From contig JANOBY010000509.1 in NCBI GenBank assembly GCA_031411935.1, positions 1-7,754 on the forward strand: a DNA stretch of 7,754 nt, written 5' to 3'. The translations under genes were made by a program, and so were the position numbers. Numbering within the stretch: position 1 is the first letter of the stretch; every line of letters starts with the position of its first letter. This stretch comes from JAQGHR01 sp031411935 (lineage in GTDB: Bacteria; Planctomycetota; Planctomycetia; Isosphaerales; Isosphaeraceae). Below are positions 1 to 5,784 of this stretch, one piece after another. The notes under the pieces are model-generated. The model saw nothing but the letters and a program-made list of their open reading frames with translations. It searched no databases and was not told where the DNA came from.

Positions 1-132
1 CCCCGGCCCTGGGACCTCCCTCGCTCTCGGTTCGTTTTTTCGCCGTGAACCTTCGATGCGTCCCCCGTCCCTGGTACGATCGTGGTCCTTATGACCCGTC
101 GCTCAATGGAACCGCTCTGCGGATAAATCCCG
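1..132 (+). other. leader region upstream of sucB, no gene assigned
   Basis: No convincing coding region was found here. One frame is open from the left edge to a TGA at 46-48 and another to a TGA at 92-94. Neither has recognisable protein content, and both are too short to judge as the tail of an upstream gene. A run of six T lies at 35-40 without a clear hairpin before it, so it cannot be called a terminator. A TACGAT at 75-80 resembles a -10 box but has no good -35 partner. A short reading frame ATG 91 to TAA 126 (MTRRSMEPLCG) lies in frame with sucB and stops seven bases before the sucB ATG. If sucA were directly upstream its C-terminus might show here, but nothing like it is seen. Confidence 0.3.
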
Positions 133-1356
133 ATGGCCACCGTCCCGATCCAAGTGCCTTCCGTCGGCGAGTCCATCAACGAAGGCATCCTCGCTCGCTG
201 GCTCAAGGCGAACGGCGACCTCGTGAAGTCGGGCGAGCCCCTGTTCGAGCTGGAAACCGACAAGGCGTCGAACGTGGTGAACGCCCCCTCAACGGGCGTG
301 CTCACGATCAGCGTGCCCGAGGGGACGACCGTGAACATCGGCGCGTCCGTGGGGTCGCTCGACCCTTCGGCGACCCCTTCCGCCGCCCCCGCGACCGCTG
401 CCAAGCCTGTGGCGGCCTCGCCCGCGGCCTCCGCCCCGTCGGTTCCTTCGCCCGTGGCATCGGCCGACTCCAGCCAGCTCTCGCCCGCCGTGCGACGGCT
501 GGTGACCGAGGAAAATGTTGATCCCTCCCGCATCGAGGGCTCCGGGAGAGACGGCCGCATCACAAAGGGCGACGTGATCGAGAGTCTCCAGGCCCCCCCC
601 GCCCCAGCGCCCGTGATCGCCCCGTCGATGCCGACAACCTCGCCGGCCCCCGCAGCGGGCCGTGAGACGCGCAAGAGGATGAGCGGCATTCGCCTGAAGA
701 TTGCCCAGCGGCTGGTCGAGGCCCAGCAAACCGCGGCCATCCTGACCACATTCAACGAAGCCGACATGTCCCGCATCATGGACCTGCGCTCGAAATACAA
801 GGACGCCTTCCAGAAGAAGCACGGGGTCGGCCTCGGCTTCATGTCCTTCTTCGTAAAGGCCGCCATTGAGGCCCTCAAGGCGTACCCCGCCGTGAACGGG
901 CGGATCGAAGGCCAGGATATCGTCTACAACAATGCTTACGACATCGGCGTTGCGGTCTCGACCGAGCGAGGGCTCATGGTCCCCGTGGTCCGCGATGCCG
1001 ACCACCTGTCCTTCGCCGGGATCGAGAAGGCGATCGGCGATTTCGCCAAGAAGGCCCGTGACAACGCGATGAGCGTGGCCGACCTTCAGGGCGGGACGTT
1101 CACCATCACCAACGGCGGGGTGTTCGGGTCCTTGCTCTCCACACCGATCCTCAACCCGCCCCAGTCGGGCATCCTCGGCATGCACACGATCCAGAAGCGG
1201 CCCGTGGCCGTGGACGATCAGGTGGTCATCCGGCCCATGATGTACCTCGCCCTGTCCTACGACCATCGGATCGTGGACGGCAAGGAAGCGGTCAGCTTCC
1301 TCGTGAAGATCAAGGAATGCGTCGAGAACCCCGAGCGCATCCTGATCGAGATCTGA
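133..1356 (+). CDS. sucB: dihydrolipoyllysine-residue succinyltransferase, E2 of 2-oxoglutarate dehydrogenase
   Basis: This is the core E2 of the cytoplasmic 2-oxoglutarate dehydrogenase complex. It moves the succinyl group from its lipoyl arm to CoA in the TCA cycle. The 407 residues match the usual family length (about 400). In order they are: a lipoyl domain (about 2-77) with the lipoylated lysine K44 in ETDKAS; an Ala/Pro-rich linker (79-115); a peripheral subunit-binding domain (116-152, SPAVRRLV...GRDGRITKGDV); a second flexible linker (154-176); and the catalytic domain (about 180-407). The catalytic pair H378 and D382 lies in DHRIVDG, and T323 in TFTITNGG. The strings TFNEADMS, LGFMSFFVKA and LLSTPILNPPQSGILGMH are typical of succinyl rather than acetyl transferases. 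The ATG at 133 is the only sensible start, because an in-frame TAA lies at 124-126. The ribosome site is weak (GGA at 121-123). lpd follows 96 bases later, while sucA is not visible upstream. The gene looks intact. Confidence 0.96.
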   Translation: MATVPIQVPSVGESINEGILARWLKANGDLVKSGEPLFELETDKASNVVNAPSTGVLTISVPEGTTVNIGASVGSLDPSATPSAAPATAAKPVAASPAASAPSVPSPVASADSSQLSPAVRRLVTEENVDPSRIEGSGRDGRITKGDVIESLQAPPAPAPVIAPSMPTTSPAPAAGRETRKRMSGIRLKIAQRLVEAQQTAAILTTFNEADMSRIMDLRSKYKDAFQKKHGVGLGFMSFFVKAAIEALKAYPAVNGRIEGQDIVYNNAYDIGVAVSTERGLMVPVVRDADHLSFAGIEKAIGDFAKKARDNAMSVADLQGGTFTITNGGVFGSLLSTPILNPPQSGILGMHTIQKRPVAVDDQVVIRPMMYLALSYDHRIVDGKEAVSFLVKIKECVENPERILIEI

Positions 1357-1358
1357 GA

Positions 1359-1409
1359 CGAAGCCCCGGCCCGGCGGTTCCCCCCTGGCGAGCCGTCCGG
1401 GCCGCTTCG
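1359..1409 (+). promoter_or_regulatory. long stem-loop between sucB and lpd
   Basis: The stem-loop starts two bases after the sucB stop. CGAAGC (1359-1364) pairs with GCTTCG (1404-1409). After a 3-base bulge (CCC), GGCCCGG (1368-1374) pairs with CCGGGCC (1397-1403). After one bulged T (1396), CGGTTC (1375-1380) pairs with GAGCCG (1390-1395), including one G-U pair. That gives 19 pairs and a 9-base loop. No T-run follows, so it is not a standard intrinsic terminator. It could protect the 3' end of sucB mRNA, partly stop transcription, or mark a processing site. The pairing is read directly from the sequence, and the role is inferred. Confidence 0.65.
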
Positions 1410-1439
1410 ATCCCCCTGATTTGTGGCACGTCTGTGCAT

Positions 1440-1446
1440 TAAGGAG
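1440..1446 (+). promoter_or_regulatory. ribosome binding site that decides the lpd start
   Basis: TAAGGAG is a near-perfect Shine-Dalgarno sequence and ends six bases before GTG 1453. The upstream in-frame GTG at 1423 is preceded by pyrimidine-rich sequence with no such site. A small 4-bp hairpin (GCAC 1426-1429 with GTGC 1434-1437) sits just before this site. Confidence 0.8.
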
Positions 1447-1452
1447 CTCGCG

Positions 1453-2859
1453 GTGGCGGAGTCGTTCGATCTGGTGGTCATCGGGGCTGGGCCGGGCGGG
1501 TACGTGGCCGCGATCCGCGCCGCGCAGCTCGGGATGAAGGTGGCGTGCGTTGAGAAGCGGGCCAGCCTCGGCGGTACGTGCCTGAACGTGGGATGCATCC
1601 CGAGCAAGGCGTTGCTGGATTCGTCAGAACTGTACCACCTGGCCTCACACCGCTTCGGCAAGCACGGGATCAAGGTCGGCGCGGTGGAGATGGACGTGCC
1701 CACCATGATCGCCCGCAAGGACAAGGTCGTGAAGGACCTGACCGACGGCGTGCGATTCCTGTTCAAGAAGAACAAGATCACGCCCGTCTTCGGATGCGCC
1801 ACGCTGACCTCGCCCACCACCGTCAAGGTCCAGCTGAACGAGGGGGGCGAGGCCACCCTCGAGGCCAAGCGCATCCTGATCGCGACCGGCAGCGAGGCGA
1901 TCGAGCTGCCTTTCCTCAAGTTCGACGGCAAGACCATCGTCTCGTCGACCGAGGCCCTGGACTTCGAGACCGTCCCCGAACACCTCGTGATCGTCGGCGG
2001 AGGCTACATCGGCCTGGAGCTGGGGAGCGTCTGGAAGCGCCTGGGCGCCAAGGTCACGGTGATCGAGTTCCTTCCCAGGATCGTGCCCCTGGCCGACCAG
2101 GAGCTTGGGATGATCCTCCACAAAAGCCTTGAGAAGCAGGGCCTCGAATTCCTCCTCGAAACGAAGGTCACGGGCGCGACCGTCAAGGACGGGAAGGCGA
2201 CGGTCACGGCCGAGACCAAGGACGGCAAGGCCATCTCGATCGTGGCCGACCGCGTGCTCGTGGGCGTGGGCCGGAGGGCTTTCACCGACGGCCTGGGACT
2301 GGAAGCGATCGGGGTGAAGACCGACCCGCGGACGGGCAAGGTGGGCACCGATGGTCACTTCGCGACGAATGTCCCCTCCGTCTGGGCGATCGGCGACGTG
2401 ATCGACGGCCCGATGCTCGCCCACAAGGCCGAGGAAGAGGGCGTGGCCTGCGCCGAGCTTCTTGCGGGCAAGTCGGGGCATGTGAATTACGACACCATCC
2501 CGAGCGTGATCTACACCCACCCCGAGATGGCCAGCGTGGGCAAGACCGAGGAACAGCTCAAGGCGGCGAACGTGGCCTACAAGGTGGGCAAGTTCCCGTT
2601 CCTGGCCAACGGTCGCGCCAAGGCCATGGACGAGAGCGAAGGGCTCGTGAAGATCCTGGCCGACAGCCGGACCGATCGGGTGCTCGGGATCCACATCATC
2701 GGCCCCCGTGCCTCGGATATGATCGCCGAAGCGGTCACGACGATGGAATTCCACGGCTCGGCCGAGGACATCGCGCGAATCACGCACGCCCACCCCACGC
2801 TGTCGGAAGCCGTGAAGGAAGCCGCGATGGCGGTGGACAAACGGGCCATCCACAGTTGA
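1453..2859 (+). CDS. lpd: dihydrolipoamide dehydrogenase (E3), linked to 2-oxoglutarate dehydrogenase
   Basis: This is the flavoprotein E3 that reoxidises dihydrolipoyl arms with NAD+. Its place after sucB suggests it serves the 2-oxoglutarate complex. From GTG 1453 the protein is 468 residues, the normal size. It has: an N-terminal FAD-binding GAGPGG (11-16); the redox disulfide C43/C48 in GGTCLNVGCIPSKALL; a central NAD-binding fold with GGGYIG (182-187) and acidic E205 in VTVIE, which favours NAD over NADP; the second FAD contact around AIGDV (312-316); and a C-terminal dimer domain with the catalytic H447 and E452 in HAHPTLSE. A start at GTG 1423 would add ten residues (MARLCIKELA) that fit no family N-terminus and lack a ribosome site. 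The active-site string is the mitochondrial/2-oxoglutarate type. E3 is often shared between complexes, so its exclusive use by OGDH is inference. Confidence 0.94.
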   Translation: MAESFDLVVIGAGPGGYVAAIRAAQLGMKVACVEKRASLGGTCLNVGCIPSKALLDSSELYHLASHRFGKHGIKVGAVEMDVPTMIARKDKVVKDLTDGVRFLFKKNKITPVFGCATLTSPTTVKVQLNEGGEATLEAKRILIATGSEAIELPFLKFDGKTIVSSTEALDFETVPEHLVIVGGGYIGLELGSVWKRLGAKVTVIEFLPRIVPLADQELGMILHKSLEKQGLEFLLETKVTGATVKDGKATVTAETKDGKAISIVADRVLVGVGRRAFTDGLGLEAIGVKTDPRTGKVGTDGHFATNVPSVWAIGDVIDGPMLAHKAEEEGVACAELLAGKSGHVNYDTIPSVIYTHPEMASVGKTEEQLKAANVAYKVGKFPFLANGRAKAMDESEGLVKILADSRTDRVLGIHIIGPRASDMIAEAVTTMEFHGSAEDIARITHAHPTLSEAVKEAAMAVDKRAIHS

Positions 2860-2887
2860 CCTGAGGATGGCCCGGGCGGAGGTTTCG

Positions 2888-2913
2888 GGGCGAGGGCTGA
2901 CGGGCCCTCGCTC
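2888..2913. terminator. GC-rich inverted repeat between convergent lpd genes, possible two-way terminator
   Basis: GCGAGGGC (2890-2897) pairs perfectly with GCCCTCGC (2904-2911) around a 6-base loop. A G-T and a G-C pair extend the stem outward to 2888/2913, into the stop codon of the - strand gene. It fills most of the 52-base gap between two convergent genes, which is where a shared terminator is expected. Neither strand has a T-run after the stem, so it is not a classical intrinsic terminator. It may act as a transcript end-protector or with Rho instead. An 8-base palindrome GCCCGGGC lies beside it at 2870-2877. Confidence 0.5.
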
Positions 2914-4300
2914 AGAAGTGGACCGACTCCCCGACCGACTGGCCGGCGGCTTCCATGATCGCTTCCGAGTAGGTCGGGTGCGGATGCATGGCGTGGATGA
3001 TCTCTTCCTCGGTCGCCTCAAGCTTCTTGGCCATGACCAGCTCGGCGATCAGCTCGGTGGCCTGCGAACCGATCAGGTGGGCGCCAAGCAATTCGCCGTG
3101 CTCGTCGTCGAAGATCAGCTTCACGAAGCCTTCGGTCTCGTCGGCCGCCTGGGCCCTGCCGCTGGCGATGAAGGGGAATTTGCCCACGCGGATCTTGCGT
3201 CCGGTCTCTCGCGCGGCCTTCTCGGTCATCCCCACGCTGGCCACCCCGGGATCAGTGTAGGTGCATCCCGGGATGTTGGTGTAGTCCACCTCGCGAGGAT
3301 GCTTGCCGTAAAGCGTCTCGATGCAGGCGATCGCCTCGTGGTGCGCCACGTGGGCGAGCCAGGGTGGCCCGATCACGTCGCCCACGGCATGGATCCCCTT
3401 GACCGACGTGGCGTAACCCTTCTTCGGGTCGGCCTTGATGTGCCCCTTGAAGAGCTCCACGTTCATCTTGTCGTCGAACAGGCCCTCGACATTGGCGAGG
3501 ACCCCGATGGAGACCAGGACAGCCTCGGCCTCGACCGTGGTCACGCCCGAGGGCGTCTCGATCTCCGCCTTCACCCCGTTGGGCCCCTTGGTCGCCTTGC
3601 CCGTGGTCTTGGACTTCGTGAGGATCGTAATGCCCCGCTTCTCCAGGCTCTTCTGGAGCGTGGCCGAAACTTCCTCATCCTCGCCGGGCAGGATCCGGTC
3701 CATGAGCTCGACGAGAGTGACCTTCGTGCCGATCGCGTTGTAGAAGTAGCCGAATTCCAGACCGATGGGGCCCCCGCCGATGATCAACATCGACTTCGGC
3801 TGCGCGGGCAGGTTCATGGCTTCCTTGTACGAGATCACCTGCTTCCCGTCAAACTCCAGGCCGGGCAAGGGCCGGGGACGCACGCCGGTGGCGATGAGGA
3901 TCGTCTCGGCCGTCACGGTCTCGGCGCCAACCTGCACGGTGTTCGGCTTGATGACCTTGGCCGTGCCGAACTTGGAAGCGACCTTGTACTTGCGGAACAG
4001 CCCTTCGATGCCCTTGTTCAGGTTGCCCGCGACGGTCCGGCTTCGGCCAATCATCTGCGAGAAGTCCCACGACGACTGCCCCGACCAGCCGAAGGTCTTG
4101 CCGTGGCGGTTGATAAGCTCGACGAGGTGGGCGTTCGTGAGCAGGGCCTTGGTCGGGATGCAGCCCCAGTTCAGGCAGATCCCGCCAAGCTTATCCTTCT
4201 CGATGCACAAAGACTTCTTGCCGAGCTGGGACGCGCGAATCGCAGCCGCATATCCGGCGGGGCCGCCGCCAATCACGATCAGGTCGTAGTCGTAAGCCAT
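2912..4300 (-). CDS. lpd: dihydrolipoamide dehydrogenase (E3) of the pyruvate dehydrogenase operon
   Basis: This is the second E3, the last gene of the pdhA-pdhB-pdhC-lpd operon, and presumably reoxidises the lipoyl arm of PdhC. It is 462 residues long, the family norm. It has: FAD-binding GGGPAG (11-16); the redox disulfide C42/C47 in GGICLNWGCIPTKALL; NAD-binding GGGPIG (175-180) with acidic E198 in VTLVE; AVGDV (305-309) in the second FAD contact; and catalytic H441 and E446 in HPHPTYSE. The Trp in the redox loop, and Tyr for Leu in the C-terminal motif, set it apart from the other E3 in this window. The two are clearly diverged paralogues, not a recent duplication. The ATG at 4300 has only weak purine-rich sequence before it (GAAAG around 4309-4313), and no alternative in-frame start lies in the preceding bases. 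It follows pdhC after 122 bases that hold a stem-loop, so its output may differ from pdhC's. Confidence 0.94.
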   Translation of the reverse strand: MAYDYDLIVIGGGPAGYAAAIRASQLGKKSLCIEKDKLGGICLNWGCIPTKALLTNAHLVELINRHGKTFGWSGQSSWDFSQMIGRSRTVAGNLNKGIEGLFRKYKVASKFGTAKVIKPNTVQVGAETVTAETILIATGVRPRPLPGLEFDGKQVISYKEAMNLPAQPKSMLIIGGGPIGLEFGYFYNAIGTKVTLVELMDRILPGEDEEVSATLQKSLEKRGITILTKSKTTGKATKGPNGVKAEIETPSGVTTVEAEAVLVSIGVLANVEGLFDDKMNVELFKGHIKADPKKGYATSVKGIHAVGDVIGPPWLAHVAHHEAIACIETLYGKHPREVDYTNIPGCTYTDPGVASVGMTEKAARETGRKIRVGKFPFIASGRAQAADETEGFVKLIFDDEHGELLGAHLIGSQATELIAELVMAKKLEATEEEIIHAMHPHPTYSEAIMEAAGQSVGESVHF

Positions 4301-4352
4301 CGATTCGCTTTCGCACGGGGGATGATGGGAAATCCGCGATGATTCACAGGAA

Positions 4353-4401
4353 GAAGACGGGCCGATCGTTCACGCCTTGGCGGTCGGATCAACCCGTCTT
4401 C
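4353..4401 (-). promoter_or_regulatory. stem-loop between pdhC and lpd, possible attenuator or weak terminator
   Basis: On the - strand, 21 bases after the pdhC stop, GAAGACGGG (4401-4393) pairs perfectly with CCCGTCTTC (4361-4353), giving 9 bp. Inside, after a 5-base bulge, CCGA (4387-4384) pairs with TCGG (4365-4362), followed by a C-A mismatch and two more pairs around a 12-base loop. The descending arm runs into CTTCTTCC, a pyrimidine-rich but not pure T tail. This could partly terminate transcription before lpd or stabilise the upstream mRNA. The role is inferred. Confidence 0.5.
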
Positions 4402-4422
4402 ATTGTAGGCGAACGACGGCGT

Positions 4423-5697
4423 TCAGAGCAGCATGGAGGCAGGCTCTTCCAGGTAGCCCTTCATCGTGCGGAGGAATTCGGCGGCGAGCGCCCCATCGAC
4501 CGCGCGATGGTCGGCGGTCAGAGTGACCGTCATGACGGTCCCGACCACCAGGGCCCCGCCCTCGACCACCGGCCTCTGTTCGGCGGCCCCCACGGCCAGA
4601 ATTCCGACCTCGGGCAGGTTCAGGATGGCGTCGAACTGCTTCACGCCGTACATCCCCAGGTTGGAGATGGTGAAGGTCCCGCCCATCATCTGCTGAGGCG
4701 TGAGCTTGCCCGCGCGGGTGGCCGTGGCGATGGCCTCGGTTTCCAGCCGGATCTGCTTCAACCCCATCTGGTCGGCATTCTGGAGGACGGGCACCATGAG
4801 CCCTCCCTCCATCGCGACCGCGATGCCCACGTTCACGCTGGGGTGCTGGACGATCGCGTCGGCTTCGTACGAGGCGTTCACGCCCGGGTGCTTCCTCAAC
4901 GCCAGGGCCACCGCCTTGGTCACGAAGTCGCCCATCGAGAGCTTGATCTTCTCGGCGGCAAGTGCCTTGTTGAGGCTCTCACGGATGGCCGAGGCCTTGT
5001 CCACGCGGATCTCGACGGTCACGTGGATCTCGGGCGCGACCTGCTTCGCCTTGAGCATACGATCCGCGATGGTCTTCCGCATCCGCGTGTGGGGGATGCG
5101 AACCGTGTCGCGAGATACCGAAGGCGCCGAGCTCGCGGCGACCGGCCTGGAGGCGGGCTTTGCCTGGAGGACCGACTCCACGTCCGAACGAACCACCCGG
5201 CCCGAGGGGCCAGAGCCCGCAACCTCGGCCAGGTCGATCCCCGCCGAGGCGGCAACCTTGCGGGCCAGAGGGGTCGACTTGATCCGGCCACCCGACTGCA
5301 CAGCAGCCTCGACCGGTGCGGCGGAGGGGGCCGCGGCCGCACTTTGGCCGTTTGCGATGGGGGTGTTGGTCTCTTCCTGCTCGGTGAAGTCCTTGCGGAC
5401 GGCCACGCTGGACTCGCCCTTGCCGGCCGAACTCTTCGCGATGGCGGAGGGATCTTCCCCCTTCTTCGCGAGCACAAGCACGGTTTGGCCGAGAGCGATG
5501 TCGTCGCCTTCCTTCACGTCCAGGCGAGCGACCACGCCCTCGTCGAACGACTCCATCGGCATGACAGCCTTGTCGGTCTGGATCTCGGCGAGTGTGTCAC
5601 CTTCCTTGACCTGATCGCCGACCTTCACGAACCACTTGACCATCTGCCCCGACTCCATGGTGGGGCTCAGCTTGGCCATCTTGACTTCGATCGGCAC
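4423..5697 (-). CDS. pdhC: dihydrolipoyllysine-residue acetyltransferase, E2 of pyruvate dehydrogenase
   Basis: This is the core E2 of the pyruvate dehydrogenase complex and transfers acetyl from the lipoyl arm to CoA. The 424 residues carry: one lipoyl domain (about 2-77) with lipoylated K43 in QTDKA; a long linker (80-136) that is mixed charged and then Ala/Pro rich; a peripheral subunit-binding domain (139-176, KSTPLARKVAA...GPSGRVVRSDV); a short linker; and the catalytic domain (about 198-424) starting at IPHTRMRKTIADRM. The catalytic H397 and D401 lie in DHRAVDG, and TFTISNLGMYGVKQF is the acetyltransferase-type signature. The loop usually written NPPQ reads NLPEVGIL here, close to the NAPEVAIL variant of other E2p proteins. 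The GTG start at 5697 is backed by GGAG six bases upstream and gives a lipoyl domain of normal length. M7 would clip the first beta strand. It lies between pdhB and lpd. A branched-chain E2 is less likely given the E1 alpha next door. Confidence 0.94.
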   Translation of the reverse strand: MPIEVKMAKLSPTMESGQMVKWFVKVGDQVKEGDTLAEIQTDKAVMPMESFDEGVVARLDVKEGDDIALGQTVLVLAKKGEDPSAIAKSSAGKGESSVAVRKDFTEQEETNTPIANGQSAAAAPSAAPVEAAVQSGGRIKSTPLARKVAASAGIDLAEVAGSGPSGRVVRSDVESVLQAKPASRPVAASSAPSVSRDTVRIPHTRMRKTIADRMLKAKQVAPEIHVTVEIRVDKASAIRESLNKALAAEKIKLSMGDFVTKAVALALRKHPGVNASYEADAIVQHPSVNVGIAVAMEGGLMVPVLQNADQMGLKQIRLETEAIATATRAGKLTPQQMMGGTFTISNLGMYGVKQFDAILNLPEVGILAVGAAEQRPVVEGGALVVGTVMTVTLTADHRAVDGALAAEFLRTMKGYLEEPASMLL

Positions 5698-5703
5698 GGT
5701 CAG

Positions 5704-5710
5704 CTCCGGA
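5704..5710 (-). promoter_or_regulatory. ribosome binding site of pdhC
   Basis: On the - strand, TCCGGAG ends six bases before the GTG at 5697. It supports this non-ATG start over the internal ATG at codon 7. Confidence 0.65.
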
Positions 5711-5722
5711 AGAGTGCGAGTT

Positions 5723-5750
5723 CGCCACCGACCGGAGTCGGTCGATGGCG
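5723..5750 (-). promoter_or_regulatory. 12-bp stem-loop between pdhB and pdhC
   Basis: On the - strand, CGCCATCGACCG (5750-5739) folds back on CGGTCGGTGGCG (5734-5723) around the four-base loop ACTC. All 12 positions pair in RNA, with one U-G pair. On the + strand that position is a C-A mismatch, so the structure fits the pdh transcript better than an antisense one. No T-run follows, and the stem ends 12 bases before the TCCGGAG ribosome site of pdhC. It may be a processing or stability element that sets E2 level relative to E1. Confidence 0.6.
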
Positions 5751-5768
5751 TGGAGGGATTCGCCTGAT

Positions 5769-5782
5769 GCCCGTAAGCGGGC
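5769..5782 (-). other. small hairpin just after the pdhB stop
   Basis: On the - strand, GCCCG and CGGGC form a 5-bp stem around CTTA, two bases after the pdhB TAA. It is short and could be chance in GC-rich DNA. Together with the larger stem-loop downstream it means most of the pdhB-pdhC gap can be base-paired. Confidence 0.3.
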
Positions 5783-5784
5783 GA

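Noticed and set aside
45..521. A + strand frame overlapping the start of sucB
   Set aside because: It runs out of frame through the lipoyl domain of sucB and gives Arg/Pro-rich sequence without motifs.
289..1266. Long - strand reading frame opposite sucB
   Set aside because: It is a shadow of sucB: low-complexity Gly/Arg/His-rich translation and no ribosome site that fits.
1645..3021. Long - strand frame opposite the first lpd
   Set aside because: It overlaps a well-supported gene and its product looks like antisense translation of E3. It also crosses the convergent gap and the end of the other lpd.
4619..4636. NLPEVGIL in place of NPPQ in PdhC as a possible active-site defect
   Set aside because: A NAPEVAIL form of this loop is known in other acetyltransferases, and the catalytic His and Asp are intact, so it is a normal variant.
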